Part shown: one piece after another, positions 43,501-52,695 of the stretch
How the letters are laid out: each line of letters starts with the position of its first letter
Position numbering within the stretch: position 1 is the first letter of the stretch
Source: Amycolatopsis oliviviridis
GTDB taxonomy: Bacteria > Actinomycetota > Actinomycetes > Mycobacteriales > Pseudonocardiaceae
DNA length: 64,000 nucleotides
NCBI RefSeq assembly: GCF_014654365.1
Contig: NZ_BNAY01000018.1
Span: 21,842 to 85,841, forward strand
Direction: 5' to 3'
Made by a program: the position numbers and the translations under genes
The notes under the pieces: model-generated
The model's database searches: none
What the model was told of the DNA's origin: nothing
Seen by the model: the letters and a program-made list of their open reading frames with translations, nothing else

Positions 43501-46500
43501 AAGAGAACCTGATCGCGCTGCTTCCCGACGACGTGGACCCGGCGGTGCCGAGGACAGCCTGGCGCAACTCCAGCGTGCACTCGATGCGATACATCCTGCG
43601 AGAGTCCGGTCACGGGGACACCGATCCGTCCCGGCCCGCCGAAACGGCCGAACTTGCCCGGTGGGCACGGGTCACCGGCGACCGCCGGCCGACACCACTG
43701 GTTTTGGCGCTGTGGCAGGGGGATTCCGGTTTCCGGGTGGGCCGGGAGAACCTCGATCCGGCCGAAACGGTCCGGTACCTCCAGAAAAGCGCGGTCTTCC
43801 AGCGGTTCCAGAGCGATTCGCCACGTCCTCCGCTCGTGCTGCTGATGGACGGAGGGGACGGCGAACTCACCGCCGAGTTCCTCGGTGCGCTCAGCGCGAG
43901 GATGGGACCCGTTCACTCGTTCCTCTATCAAGGCCCCTCGCACTTCGAACCGGAAGGCACGATCAGGGTCCCGCGGGAAGCCGAGTTCACCGAGACCTTC
44001 GGCGTCCGGCTCGACGACGTCCAGTACGTCAACGAAGGTGTCGCTTTCTCGTTCTTCGAAACGGGGTACCAGACCGAAGTGGACGGTGCCGGGGAAGTGG
44101 CCGCGGCGGCCATCATGGAATGGGGCGCCACCCACGACGGTCCTTTTCCGACGGTGGTGGTGTTGCCCGGTGACGACACCATGGTGCCGATCGGCTTGCG
44201 AGGAGACGACGTCCGTGTCCCCGCCGGGGGCGAGGACATCGCGCGACTGTATCTCGAGGAAGAGGGGACGCGAGAGGAACTGGCGGCGGATCCGGACTGG
44301 CCGATCCTGCTGGTGGCCGATTTCCCGCACGGGGAAGCCCGGCCCGGTGACGTCCGGTTCGACTTCAGCGCGGCGCTGGCCCGTGAGGGTTTCTTCAACC
44401 CGGTGTACGCGACGACCCGCCACGCGCCGGAGGCCGGACGGGTCTTCCCGCTCGTGTCGGGGTTGTACGCGGACCGTGTCGAGTTGGACTTCGTCGCGCA
44501 GCCGGACGAGGAACCCACGGTGGTCTTCGTGCGCCACGAGGGGGACGACGCGGCCTTGGACGCGGTGCGGTCGTGGGGCGAACACGAGGACGCGGCAGGG
44601 GTGCGTTCGGTCGAGGGACCGGATGGCGAGGACGTTCCGGTGCCCTGGAGCAACGCCGTGCCGATTTTCGTCAAACCCGACGCGGACGGCCGTGTTCACT
44701 TGGTGCGCTCCGATGGCCGGCCTGCGACGGGCGGCCTCGGAGCAGCACTCCGGGACAGCGGGAGAGTGCGCTCGGCTCTCGGTTCCTTCGCCGATGGCCG
44801 GGCGCCGCATCTGGAGTGGACACCACTGCTGGTTCCGCTGGAGGGGAGGATCACCGGGCTCGGGGAGTTCGCCCGCGTCTTGGCCGACGGCGGCTACTCG
44901 CGCGCGATCTACGCGGCCCGTGGCCCAGTGGTCCTGAACGACGACGGGACGATCACCCTCACCGAAGCGGGGTTCGACCATGTCCCGGCGGTGCCGCCGG
45001 ACCTGGCGAGGGTGGTCAGCTTCCCGCTGGCGAACGCCCGCCTGGGTGTCCACGGTCAGTTCTTCCCCCGGGACGCCACCGACATGCTCGTCCAGTGGCG
45101 AGTGGGCGCGAGTACTGGGCCTGTGTCGGGGCAGCTCTATTTCTCCGAAACGTCGGAAACGGCCGGACCGCTGTACTTCGACACTTTCCTCGCTCCAGGG
45201 GGTGAACCGAGCTGGCGCACCGTCGTGCACGGCGGTCCGGGGTGGATCGAAGTGGCGTTGTCCACCGGTCGTCCGTTCGAGCTGGGAGATCGGTTCGCGC
45301 TCGAAGGCGATGCGGCCGGCGCCACGCTTTTCGGATCGGCCGTGTACCGGATGGCCCAGCCCGATCCCCACCGGCCGTACTGGATGCTGGCCTGCGAAAG
45401 CGCCGCGAACACGAAGCTCACCCGTGCCATCGAGTCGAGATGGGGGACCGGCCCCGTGCTCGGCCTCACCGACACCGCCAACTTCCGCTGGACCGGCGAC
45501 GCGGTCCATGTGAACAATGGCGGCCACCTGACCGCGGTGAACCGGCCTCACCTGAGGAACCCCGATCTCGGCCAGCTGGCGGCCGGGCACATCGGTCCTC
45601 AGCGGATCGAGCGGCGCGACGGGTCCGATCTCGGCTCCGACGTCCTTGAGCTGTCGCGGCGCGCCGCGCGCGCTTCGGCCTGGCGGCTGGCCAACGGTGG
45701 CGAGCCCGCGGCGATCCGGATCGCGGTGCGAGGCGGGGCCGAAGCGGACGGCCTCGCCTGGGGTGAGCGACTCGCGGCCGACCTCCGTGCCGCCGCGGAC
45801 GAAGAGGCCGCCTCGCTGACGAGCCACTATCGCCTTCCGGACGTGCGTGAGCGTTCGCCGGAGACCGTGGTCGCGTTCGAGGACGGCGGACAGCGTCCGA
45901 TGGTGGCCGATGTGGAAGTAATCCTGTCTGAGGGGGACTTCGGCGCGGACGCGCTGAACCCGAGATACCTGGACGGGATGGAGACGGCGTTCGCCGCGCT
46001 GACCCCGGCTGCTCGCGGCGTCCCCGGGCCTGTCGCCGTCCTGGAGCTGCCACGCGGTCTCGGTGTCGCCTTCGTCGATCCGGCTCATACCGGCAACGTG
46101 ACCAAGGCTTTCGCGGCGCACGAGGAGGGTGTGCTCCCGGTGGCCGTCCATCATCGGGAGGGTCGCTGGGTTCTTCCCGAAGGCCGGGCGACCTCTCGGC
46201 AGTTCGCCGACGCCCTCGTGGCCCTTCCGGCGAGTCGCGTCACCTGGCCCGAGATCACCCGCTTGCGGCTGTACGCCTGCTACCTGACGCCGGGAATCGT
46301 CACCGGGCTCCAGGCCGCGATGAGAGAGATACCCGCGCTTGAGCACGTGACCGTTTCCGCCGCCCACTCGGGTGTGCGGGTGCATTTCCTCCCCGACGGG
46401 GACATCGTCACCGGCGCTGTGCGGGACCTGCCGAAGGGGACGCTCACCCTCGCGCGTGGCGACGAGAACGCCGGATCGGGTGGCACGTCGCGTCGTTCGG

Positions 46501-49500
46501 CCCGGCAGGCGGCGGCGTCGCTGCTGACGGGGGTCCGGGAGGCCTTGTCCACGGTGACCCATCGTCCGCGGCGGAAGGGGAAGGAGGCGGCGGAGTCCAG
46601 CCGTCCTGCTACTCCCAGGGAAGTACCCGGTTCTCCGGCCGCGGACGACGGTTCGCTGTATGTCCGGCCGCGAACGCCGGACCGGCATTCGCGTGAGAAC
46701 GAGCCTCCTCCGCTGGATGTGGTGTCGTTCCGGCCGCCTCTCGCCGAGCAGCCGGGGCCGAAGACGTGGTACGACTACGTGCTGCGGCGTGGTATCGCCG
46801 GCGAGGGCAAGCTCGCTGAGGTCGTCGAGGGATTGGCCGAAGACCTCGGCGCCGGACTCACCAGGGTTCGGCCCCTGCCGACGGAACTCTGGGAACTGGT
46901 GCGGGATCAGGTCGAGCTCGACCCCATCCCCGCCGGCTGGGTACGCCCTTGGGCGGAGGCCATGAACACCAGGCTCGACCGGAATTTGCCTTGGGATGAC
47001 GAAGACGATGTGGTGAACGCCTCGGCTCATCTGCTGGACGATGCAGAAGTCAGTCAGGCATGGGGTGGCGCCCGGGTGGCCTACGAGCTGTCCGATCACG
47101 GGGGAGGTCGCGCCGACTGGAAACACATCGAACGGATGCTGAACGGATTCGTCGATGCGGCGGTCCAGGCGCGTCCGGACGCGTTGCCGCGAGTGACCGC
47201 GTCGATCTCTCAGGACTACGGCGGATACTACGGTCCGAGCCGGTTGCGTTCGGCCGTCGAGAAGGCGATCACGTCCCGGCTGGCGGAGTACCCGCCAGGT
47301 GCCGTGATGGTTTCGGCGGAGCAACTGCTGGCCCGGGTTTCCCTGTCCGTCGGCCCGCGGGACAACAAGAACCGGGGAATGGTCCGTGTTCGCGTGGACG
47401 GCCAACGCGCGCTGTCGGGTCTCTACGGGCCCGTGGCGTACTCCGATGCCGACAACCCGTTGGGCGAACACCAGCGGCGCCTGACGGTCAACTGGAAGAC
47501 GCTCAAGGAATCCCGAGCTCTGGCGACCTCGGTCCTCCGGGGGCTGGCACCGGACGATCCGGTGTTCTCCGAGGCGCGGGACATCATCAATCGAACCCAG
47601 GAGCCTCCACGCGAGGACGGCGCGCGGCATCCGCTGCGGGTTCATCGGGCGCACCGGTCCCGCTACGCTGTCGCCGTCGACATCGTGGCCTGGCAGCTCG
47701 CGATGGCACGCGCCGATGTCACCCGGGCCGGCTGGTTCCGGGAGAACGCGTGGCGATTCGCCGTCGGCATGAGGAGTTATCTCGCCTGGCCACGGCAAAG
47801 CGTGTTCTCGGGAGGCGTCCGGGTCTTGCCCGCCCCTTCGCCCGCCGGAGGCGAAGTCGCCGTACTGGCGCTCCCGTACAGAACCGGAGTGGCGTTCGTC
47901 GATCCGGGGTACGCCGTCAACGTCGCGCAGGCCTTTACCGATAGGAACATAGTGGTCCGAGAGGTCCCGGTGGTCGTGCACCATCGGAATGGCCAGTTCG
48001 AGCTTCCCCGGCGAGGCCGAGGGCCCGTTCCGCACGATTCCACCCAGTTCGCCGAAGTCCTCGCGAAGTTGCCAGGGGGAGTCGTCTACTGGCCCGATGC
48101 CACGGACATCCACCTCTACGCTTGCGATCTGACACCCGAGATCGTCGGCGACCTCGAGGCCGCCGTGAAGGCCGTGCCTGCCTTGAACCATCTCACGGTT
48201 TCGGCGCCGAAGCAGGGTTCGGCTTTGCATCTCCGCACCGACGGCACCTTCGACCAGGGTGACCGGGCCGTCCAGCCGCCCGGCACCCTCACCCTCGCGA
48301 GGGCTTCCGGATCGAAGCCCTCGCGATCGGCCAGGGCCGCCCTGTCGTCGTTCTCGACCGGGTTACGTCAAGCTTTGACGCGTCGCCCCGGGCGTGATCG
48401 CACGGCCGCGGCCGAGTCCTGGCCGCGCTGGCCCGACGAGATACCCCCGTTCACGCGACCCCAGGACGAAGTGGTGCCGTCCGACGTCCTCGCCTTCCGT
48501 CCACCTCGGGACCTGCGAGCGAGGCCGTCGACGCTCTACGAGTATGTGCTGCAACGAGGTCTGGCCGGCGAGGGCCGGGTCGGCGCCCTCATGGACTCCT
48601 ACCTCGCCGACGGCATCGAAAGCCCGTTGCCGGCGGAACTGTGGACGATGGTGGCGGACGAGGTCCGCCGTGACCCGATCCCGGTGCACTGGGTGCGTTC
48701 CTGGGCCGAGAAATATCCGGTCACGAGCACGCGGACGGCCGCGGAGGACTCGGGACTCCTGCTGAACGAGACGGAAGTCGAGCTGGGCTGGGGCGTCGCC
48801 CGGACCGGTCACGCCACCTGGCTCACCCGTGCCTTCGACCTTTCACCGATCCCGCGAATGCTCGCGGGGTTCGTCGACGCCGCGGTGCAGGCACCTCCGG
48901 ACGACCTGCCTCGGGTGGCGGGCCGGGTTTTCGTGGACGCCGGTTCTTCGTGGGAGGTGGCCGAACTCCGAGCGCTGGTGCGGTCGAGCATCGAGTCACG
49001 ACTCGCGGCGTACCCGCCAGGGTCGGTGACGGTTTCCGTGGAGCGACTGCTCGGGCGGCTCGCGATCACGGCGGTCACCCGGCCGCAGGGGGACCCACTG
49101 ATCGGGGTCGTGCAGGTCCGAGTGGACGGACAGCGTTCACTGTCGGGTCTGTACGGTCCGGGTGCCTATTTCGATCCCGACAATCCTTCGCACCGCCACG
49201 CGAGATACTCGGTGGAGCACGAAGAGCGAGTCCGTGCGGAACTCGCCCGTCTGCGACCGGACGACCCGGTGTTCACCGAGGCGCGGGGACTGATGGATCG
49301 GCTCTACGAGCCTCCGCGGGACTTCGCCGGACAAGAACCCCCGTTGCTGCATCGGTTGCACCGCAAGCGGTACCAGGTTGTCCTCGAGAGGATCGCGATG
49401 CAACTGGCCCGAGCCCAGCGTTTGACTCCCCGCCAGCACTACGTCGCCATGTCTCGGCAACATCTTCACGAGTATGTCGATTTCGTGGGCTGGCCGCGGA

Positions 49501-51068
49501 TGAGTGCGATCTTGGGCGGCGCACGGGCGATGTTCGCTCCGTCCGGTGCCGGCGGCGAAGTCGCGGCCCTGCCGTTGCGGCACAACGCCGGGATCGCTTT
49601 CGTCGAGCCGCGCTATGCCACTAATGTCGCGTTGACGTTCGCCAGACACCCCCGTGACACCATGCCGGTGGCCGTCCATCATCGGCAGGGGCGATGGGTT
49701 CTTCCCGACGCCGGCGGCACGCCTGTCCCGCATGATCACGGGCAGTTCGCCGCCGTGCTCGCGAATCTGCCCGCCGGTCTCATCTCCTGGGGAGGTATTT
49801 CGTGGATCGACCTGCTCGCTTGCGATCTTCGTGACGAGGACGTCGCCGGTCTCAACGACGCCTTGCGTGCTGTGCCGGCGTTGTCGCACATCACCGCCAC
49901 GGCGGTGTGGGCGGGGACCCGGATCCACCTCGTGTCCGATGGCCGCGCCCTGCGCGGCGAGCATGCGGACCTGCCGCCCGGCACCCTCACGCTCACGCCC
50001 GCGGATTCTTCGGGAACGTCGTCCTCGGACGCGGGTACTCCGCCCGCGGGCGTGCTCGCCTGGCGGCCGGGAGGGCCGGACCGGACGCTGAACGACCTGA
50101 CCCGAAGGCTCAGCATCGCCAACGAGACCAACTTCTCCAGATTCATGCAGCCCGGCCGGTTCGGCTCCTTGGCCCCCGAGCTCTGGCGGCTCATCCAGGA
50201 ACAGGTGGCGGCGGACGCCAGCCCGACGCCGCGCAGCTGGGCACGGTCGTGGATCGAGACCATGGATTCGGTGAGATCCCCCGAGGGTGACGTGTACCGA
50301 AGCGAGGACCTGGCCGCGGCCTCGGGAATCCTGAACGCGTGGGAGGTCGACCAGGCTCGCGGGCGTGCCCGGGAGGCCTTCGAGGGCAGACTGGGCGACG
50401 ACGGTGAACTCGACCGGGACAGCGTGGCTTCGATCGAGCTCATGGTGGACGGATTCGTCGACGCCGCGGTCCGGGCGAATCCGGACGCGCTGCCGATGAT
50501 CCAGGCCGTCGTTTTCGCGGAGCAGGGCTCCACTGGCGGGACGACCCTGGTGCGGTCTCTCGTGGAGGCGCAGATCAGGTTCCGGTTGTCTCAATACCCA
50601 GCAGACGCGCTGCGGACACCGATGGAGCGGCTGCTGTCGCGCGTGTCGTTTTCCCTGCGCACGCCCCAAGCCGGTGACGAGCGGATCGGCAAGGTCGAAG
50701 TGCGGGTGGACGGTCAACGGGAGGTGTCCGGTCTCTATGGTCCGGCGGCCTTTTCCGATCCGGACGATCCGCTGCCTTTGCATCGCGATGAGCTGGAAGA
50801 GGCGCGTCGCGATCTCGCCGACGTGGACCGGAACGGTCCGGTGTTCCTCGACGCTCGTCGGATCATGAACCGGTTCCACCAGCCTCCCCGGGTGTTCGCG
50901 GGCGAGGAGCCGCGGATCCATCAGGCCCACCGGGAACGCCATCAGGCGGCCACCGACCTCGTCGCGTGGGACCTGACGAAGCCGCCGCACCGATACATCG
51001 ACGACAACGTCCGGCTCGCGAGGCAGCGCGCGCAGGCCTTGCTCGGCCCCGTGGGCTGGCCGCGGTAG
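40569..51068 (+). CDS. Giant modular WXG100-like-domain protein (3499 aa) with His-Cys modules
   Basis: Shorter relative of the upstream giant. ATG 40569 follows GGGAGGTGAGAG. Residues 1-400 repeat the WXG100-like N-terminal region (LPPELQKFFLVTLGMSWPEG), including the hydrophobic helix and the junction motif TTGERLFLEPPPSYADTI, which is almost identical in the two proteins. The long Thr/Pro linker, metallopeptidase-like domain and beta-rich region of the first giant are absent; the first A module follows directly. Order: A1 (458-600, Cys541), B1 (609-945), C (975-1817, His1554, Cys1609), A2 (Cys1904), B2, A3 (Cys2519), B3, A4 (Cys3085), B4 (3160-3499). The protein ends exactly at the VGWPR close of B4, with no toxin domain. 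Export by the type VII system is inferred from the N-terminus. Peptidase activity is inferred from the His/Cys pattern only. Confidence 0.88.
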   Translation: MAGGSVKLPPELQKFFLVTLGMSWPEGNDVALSVLERAWREFEVAAGEYQDALRASGAGVDAALVGQTGEFFASYLGRDVVSGVEALGEASGSLAGMAKTAAADVVKAKVMMVAMAAMALATIVHLLATLIFAFMAGAAILTARAALMAVWRALVAKMRALAGLSLTKELGVQVAKGVGRALVPVAGFAAAGAGIMGGLDLSIQLGQIAAGKRAELDGKSLLGTFVGGALGGAFAGIFHAGAVWLRGVALEGAGQAAGRVAAEAAEDVVAKVAAKEAADAVDDAVPGGVTGKTGGEKAPEATAGGEKAVESPKRVIPGSVEALGHLSYGAGQVGVVFITAPVINAATGSPHASPWLGMLGALSGFGGGRNGSSGSGAGSLDAVMTALDHLPSAPRLKIPAADIKTDGLTTGERLFLEPPPSYADTIDRQSEASPITTVLEESPATAVAPIAGERTSISAPLPLAPGVGIAFVDPAYLGNVTKAFAGHAPGVLPIAVHHRDGSVILPDSSGRPVPRDYGRFTGELAGLAPWGEISKIELYACDVTPENVAGLNTALRTVPALAHITLTPHRVNERVHILPDGSDRSGDVPDLPPGTLTLAPGTPPPLDGLTWRPPLSAAAGPQDLNGYIRQRGIVSPRNFDAVLSNGGLPPELWTAVRDEVVADTGPPPVSWVRSWAEGMESASGALGLHYRPSDVARASGALLNEHEIAQTWGRARVTFESALDVRGGLDQADSLAVRSMIEGFVDAAVQARPNALPQVQAGVFVGPDSTTGLTELGRLIEWSVRSRLGEYPADVVTPSADVLLTRVAVSALTRPVADGRIGVVQIRVDGQRGLSGLYGPKAYASPQNLLPAELSAELAGARAALPTVGDAPALAEARAIMNRYHQPPRVFVEREPSRLHQAHGERHEAATLLVAWELFNYFDQVAAESRARQLIDFVGWPRQSGILGGSVSIPEPATAEAGPSSAEPALVAANMYGEENLIALLPDDVDPAVPRTAWRNSSVHSMRYILRESGHGDTDPSRPAETAELARWARVTGDRRPTPLVLALWQGDSGFRVGRENLDPAETVRYLQKSAVFQRFQSDSPRPPLVLLMDGGDGELTAEFLGALSARMGPVHSFLYQGPSHFEPEGTIRVPREAEFTETFGVRLDDVQYVNEGVAFSFFETGYQTEVDGAGEVAAAAIMEWGATHDGPFPTVVVLPGDDTMVPIGLRGDDVRVPAGGEDIARLYLEEEGTREELAADPDWPILLVADFPHGEARPGDVRFDFSAALAREGFFNPVYATTRHAPEAGRVFPLVSGLYADRVELDFVAQPDEEPTVVFVRHEGDDAALDAVRSWGEHEDAAGVRSVEGPDGEDVPVPWSNAVPIFVKPDADGRVHLVRSDGRPATGGLGAALRDSGRVRSALGSFADGRAPHLEWTPLLVPLEGRITGLGEFARVLADGGYSRAIYAARGPVVLNDDGTITLTEAGFDHVPAVPPDLARVVSFPLANARLGVHGQFFPRDATDMLVQWRVGASTGPVSGQLYFSETSETAGPLYFDTFLAPGGEPSWRTVVHGGPGWIEVALSTGRPFELGDRFALEGDAAGATLFGSAVYRMAQPDPHRPYWMLACESAANTKLTRAIESRWGTGPVLGLTDTANFRWTGDAVHVNNGGHLTAVNRPHLRNPDLGQLAAGHIGPQRIERRDGSDLGSDVLELSRRAARASAWRLANGGEPAAIRIAVRGGAEADGLAWGERLAADLRAAADEEAASLTSHYRLPDVRERSPETVVAFEDGGQRPMVADVEVILSEGDFGADALNPRYLDGMETAFAALTPAARGVPGPVAVLELPRGLGVAFVDPAHTGNVTKAFAAHEEGVLPVAVHHREGRWVLPEGRATSRQFADALVALPASRVTWPEITRLRLYACYLTPGIVTGLQAAMREIPALEHVTVSAAHSGVRVHFLPDGDIVTGAVRDLPKGTLTLARGDENAGSGGTSRRSARQAAASLLTGVREALSTVTHRPRRKGKEAAESSRPATPREVPGSPAADDGSLYVRPRTPDRHSRENEPPPLDVVSFRPPLAEQPGPKTWYDYVLRRGIAGEGKLAEVVEGLAEDLGAGLTRVRPLPTELWELVRDQVELDPIPAGWVRPWAEAMNTRLDRNLPWDDEDDVVNASAHLLDDAEVSQAWGGARVAYELSDHGGGRADWKHIERMLNGFVDAAVQARPDALPRVTASISQDYGGYYGPSRLRSAVEKAITSRLAEYPPGAVMVSAEQLLARVSLSVGPRDNKNRGMVRVRVDGQRALSGLYGPVAYSDADNPLGEHQRRLTVNWKTLKESRALATSVLRGLAPDDPVFSEARDIINRTQEPPREDGARHPLRVHRAHRSRYAVAVDIVAWQLAMARADVTRAGWFRENAWRFAVGMRSYLAWPRQSVFSGGVRVLPAPSPAGGEVAVLALPYRTGVAFVDPGYAVNVAQAFTDRNIVVREVPVVVHHRNGQFELPRRGRGPVPHDSTQFAEVLAKLPGGVVYWPDATDIHLYACDLTPEIVGDLEAAVKAVPALNHLTVSAPKQGSALHLRTDGTFDQGDRAVQPPGTLTLARASGSKPSRSARAALSSFSTGLRQALTRRPGRDRTAAAESWPRWPDEIPPFTRPQDEVVPSDVLAFRPPRDLRARPSTLYEYVLQRGLAGEGRVGALMDSYLADGIESPLPAELWTMVADEVRRDPIPVHWVRSWAEKYPVTSTRTAAEDSGLLLNETEVELGWGVARTGHATWLTRAFDLSPIPRMLAGFVDAAVQAPPDDLPRVAGRVFVDAGSSWEVAELRALVRSSIESRLAAYPPGSVTVSVERLLGRLAITAVTRPQGDPLIGVVQVRVDGQRSLSGLYGPGAYFDPDNPSHRHARYSVEHEERVRAELARLRPDDPVFTEARGLMDRLYEPPRDFAGQEPPLLHRLHRKRYQVVLERIAMQLARAQRLTPRQHYVAMSRQHLHEYVDFVGWPRMSAILGGARAMFAPSGAGGEVAALPLRHNAGIAFVEPRYATNVALTFARHPRDTMPVAVHHRQGRWVLPDAGGTPVPHDHGQFAAVLANLPAGLISWGGISWIDLLACDLRDEDVAGLNDALRAVPALSHITATAVWAGTRIHLVSDGRALRGEHADLPPGTLTLTPADSSGTSSSDAGTPPAGVLAWRPGGPDRTLNDLTRRLSIANETNFSRFMQPGRFGSLAPELWRLIQEQVAADASPTPRSWARSWIETMDSVRSPEGDVYRSEDLAAASGILNAWEVDQARGRAREAFEGRLGDDGELDRDSVASIELMVDGFVDAAVRANPDALPMIQAVVFAEQGSTGGTTLVRSLVEAQIRFRLSQYPADALRTPMERLLSRVSFSLRTPQAGDERIGKVEVRVDGQREVSGLYGPAAFSDPDDPLPLHRDELEEARRDLADVDRNGPVFLDARRIMNRFHQPPRVFAGEEPRIHQAHRERHQAATDLVAWDLTKPPHRYIDDNVRLARQRAQALLGPVGWPR
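41940..51065 (+). repeat. A/B/C module array in giant protein 2
   Basis: Coding repeats in nearly strict A-B alternation. A: 41940-42370, 46030-46450, 47860-48300, 49560-50000. B: 42395-43405, 46716-47800, 48485-49500, 50050-51065. C: 43490-46020. Each A to B junction contains LPPGTLTLA or a close variant, then a short spacer (sometimes Ser/Arg-rich) and a WRPP/FRPP start of B. Approximate limits. Confidence 0.8.
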
Positions 51069-51177
51069 GGGGCGCGTTCGTGAGGGAGACCCCTCCACCT
51101 GCGGCTAGGTATTGGCAATCTGCCATCAACGATGCGACGGTCGGGTGGCAGCAGATCTCGCCAGGGAGATGGTCATC

Positions 51178-52626
51178 ATGACGAGCGCCCTCGAAAAGGT
51201 CACCGGAGCGGTGCGCCAACGGGTTTCTTCGCTCACGTCGGTCCCGCTGCCGCGCTCGGTCGACGAACGATGGCTCGGCGCGACGTGGCCGGTCCGGGAA
51301 CTGGCTCCCGCGCCGCCGGGCCTCAAGCCGGTCCTCGGTGACGACGGCGCGCCCGTCCTCGGGCACACGCTCGACTTCATGCGTTTCGGTACCGATTTCA
51401 CCCTGAAACGCTACGAAACCTACGGTCCGGTGTCGTGGATGGGCGTGTTCGGCCGCCGGATGGTCGTGCTCTCCGGTCCGGAGGCGACGCAGATCGCGTT
51501 GGTGAACAAGGACAAGGCGTTCTCGTCGCAGGACGGCTGGAAATTCTTCATCGAGCGGTTCTTCGACCGCGGCCTGATGCTGCTCGATTTCGGCGAGCAC
51601 CATCTGCACCGACGGATCATGCAGACGGCGTTCACCCGGGACCGGCTCGCCGGTTACCTCGGGCAGATGGGGCCGACCTTGCGTGAGGGCGTCGCGGCCT
51701 GGTCGGATCGGGCGAACCCACGGATCTACTGGTCTCTCAAGCAACTCACCCTCGACGTCGCGACGCGGGTGTTCATGGGCATGCGGTCGGGTGACGACGC
51801 GGACGCGATCAACCGCGCCTTCGTGAAGGCGGTGCGCGCGGGAACGGCTGTCATCCGCTTCCCGATGCCGGGTGGCCGCTGGGCAGCGGGTCTGCAGGGC
51901 AGGAAGGTGCTCGAAAGCTACTTCCGCGCGAACCTGCCGTCGAAACGCCTGAGTGACGGCGAGGATCTCTTCTCGGCTCTGTGTTCCGCGACCACGGACG
52001 ACGGTGAGCGGTTCACCGACACCGACGTCGTGAACCACATGATCTTCTTGATGATGGCCGCGCACGAGACCGCGACCATCGCCGCCACCTCCGTCGTCTA
52101 CAACCTCGCGAAGAACCCCGAGTGGCAGGAACGCGCGCGCCAGGAATCGCTCGCGCTCGGCGACGAGATGCCGGACATCGACGCGCTGGAGTCCCTGACG
52201 GCGTTGGATCTGGTGCTCAAGGAGTCCTTGCGCCTGAACGCCCCGTCGCCGTCCTCGGCACGGATGACGGTGAAGGACACCGAAGTCCTCGGGCATTTCA
52301 TCCCCGAGGGAACGCTGGTCAACGTCACCCCCACCGTCAACCACTTCGTGCCGGAATGCTGGACCGATCCGATGCGCTTCGACCCGGAGCGCTTCAACGA
52401 GCAGCGGCGTGAGGACAAGTCGCACCGCTACGCGTGGCTTCCCTTCGGCGGCGGCGCGCACAAATGCATCGGCCTGCATTTCGCGACCTTCGAGGTGAAG
52501 GCGCTGCTGCACGAGATGCTGCGGGCGTATCGCTGGACCGTGCCGCCGGTGTACAAGGCGCGCTGGGACTACACGTCCTTGCCCATCCCTGCGGACGGGA
52601 TGCCGATCCGGCTCGAACGGCGCTGA
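51178..52626 (+). CDS. Cytochrome P450
   Basis: 482 residues with the P450 landmarks: I-helix oxygen-activation motif MMAAHETAT, K-helix ExxR in LKESLR, and heme-binding loop FGGGAHKCIG with the thiolate Cys. The overall pattern (long, GHTLDFM near the N-terminus, WLPFGGGAHKC) is closer to CYP51/CYP120-like or fatty-acid/isoprenoid-active P450s than to the short soluble antibiotic P450s. ATG 51178 follows AGGGAG about 9 bases upstream. It would need ferredoxin and reductase partners, none of which are adjacent. It is separated from giant gene 2 by 109 bp and faces the fatty-acid system across a palindrome-rich gap, so its substrate is unknown. Confidence 0.92.
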   Translation: MTSALEKVTGAVRQRVSSLTSVPLPRSVDERWLGATWPVRELAPAPPGLKPVLGDDGAPVLGHTLDFMRFGTDFTLKRYETYGPVSWMGVFGRRMVVLSGPEATQIALVNKDKAFSSQDGWKFFIERFFDRGLMLLDFGEHHLHRRIMQTAFTRDRLAGYLGQMGPTLREGVAAWSDRANPRIYWSLKQLTLDVATRVFMGMRSGDDADAINRAFVKAVRAGTAVIRFPMPGGRWAAGLQGRKVLESYFRANLPSKRLSDGEDLFSALCSATTDDGERFTDTDVVNHMIFLMMAAHETATIAATSVVYNLAKNPEWQERARQESLALGDEMPDIDALESLTALDLVLKESLRLNAPSPSSARMTVKDTEVLGHFIPEGTLVNVTPTVNHFVPECWTDPMRFDPERFNEQRREDKSHRYAWLPFGGGAHKCIGLHFATFEVKALLHEMLRAYRWTVPPVYKARWDYTSLPIPADGMPIRLERR

Positions 52627-52695
52627 CGCCGGGGGCGTTCGAGGTAAGGGCCGAGCTTTCGCAACGCCTCCGTCACCCGCGACGCACTCAAGACC

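Noticed and set aside
42894..48230. 1778-codon minus-strand open frame opposite giant gene 2
   Set aside because: It mirrors the repeated plus-strand coding modules, is rich in His, Arg and Pro, and has no domain pattern; high GC removes stops from the antisense frame.
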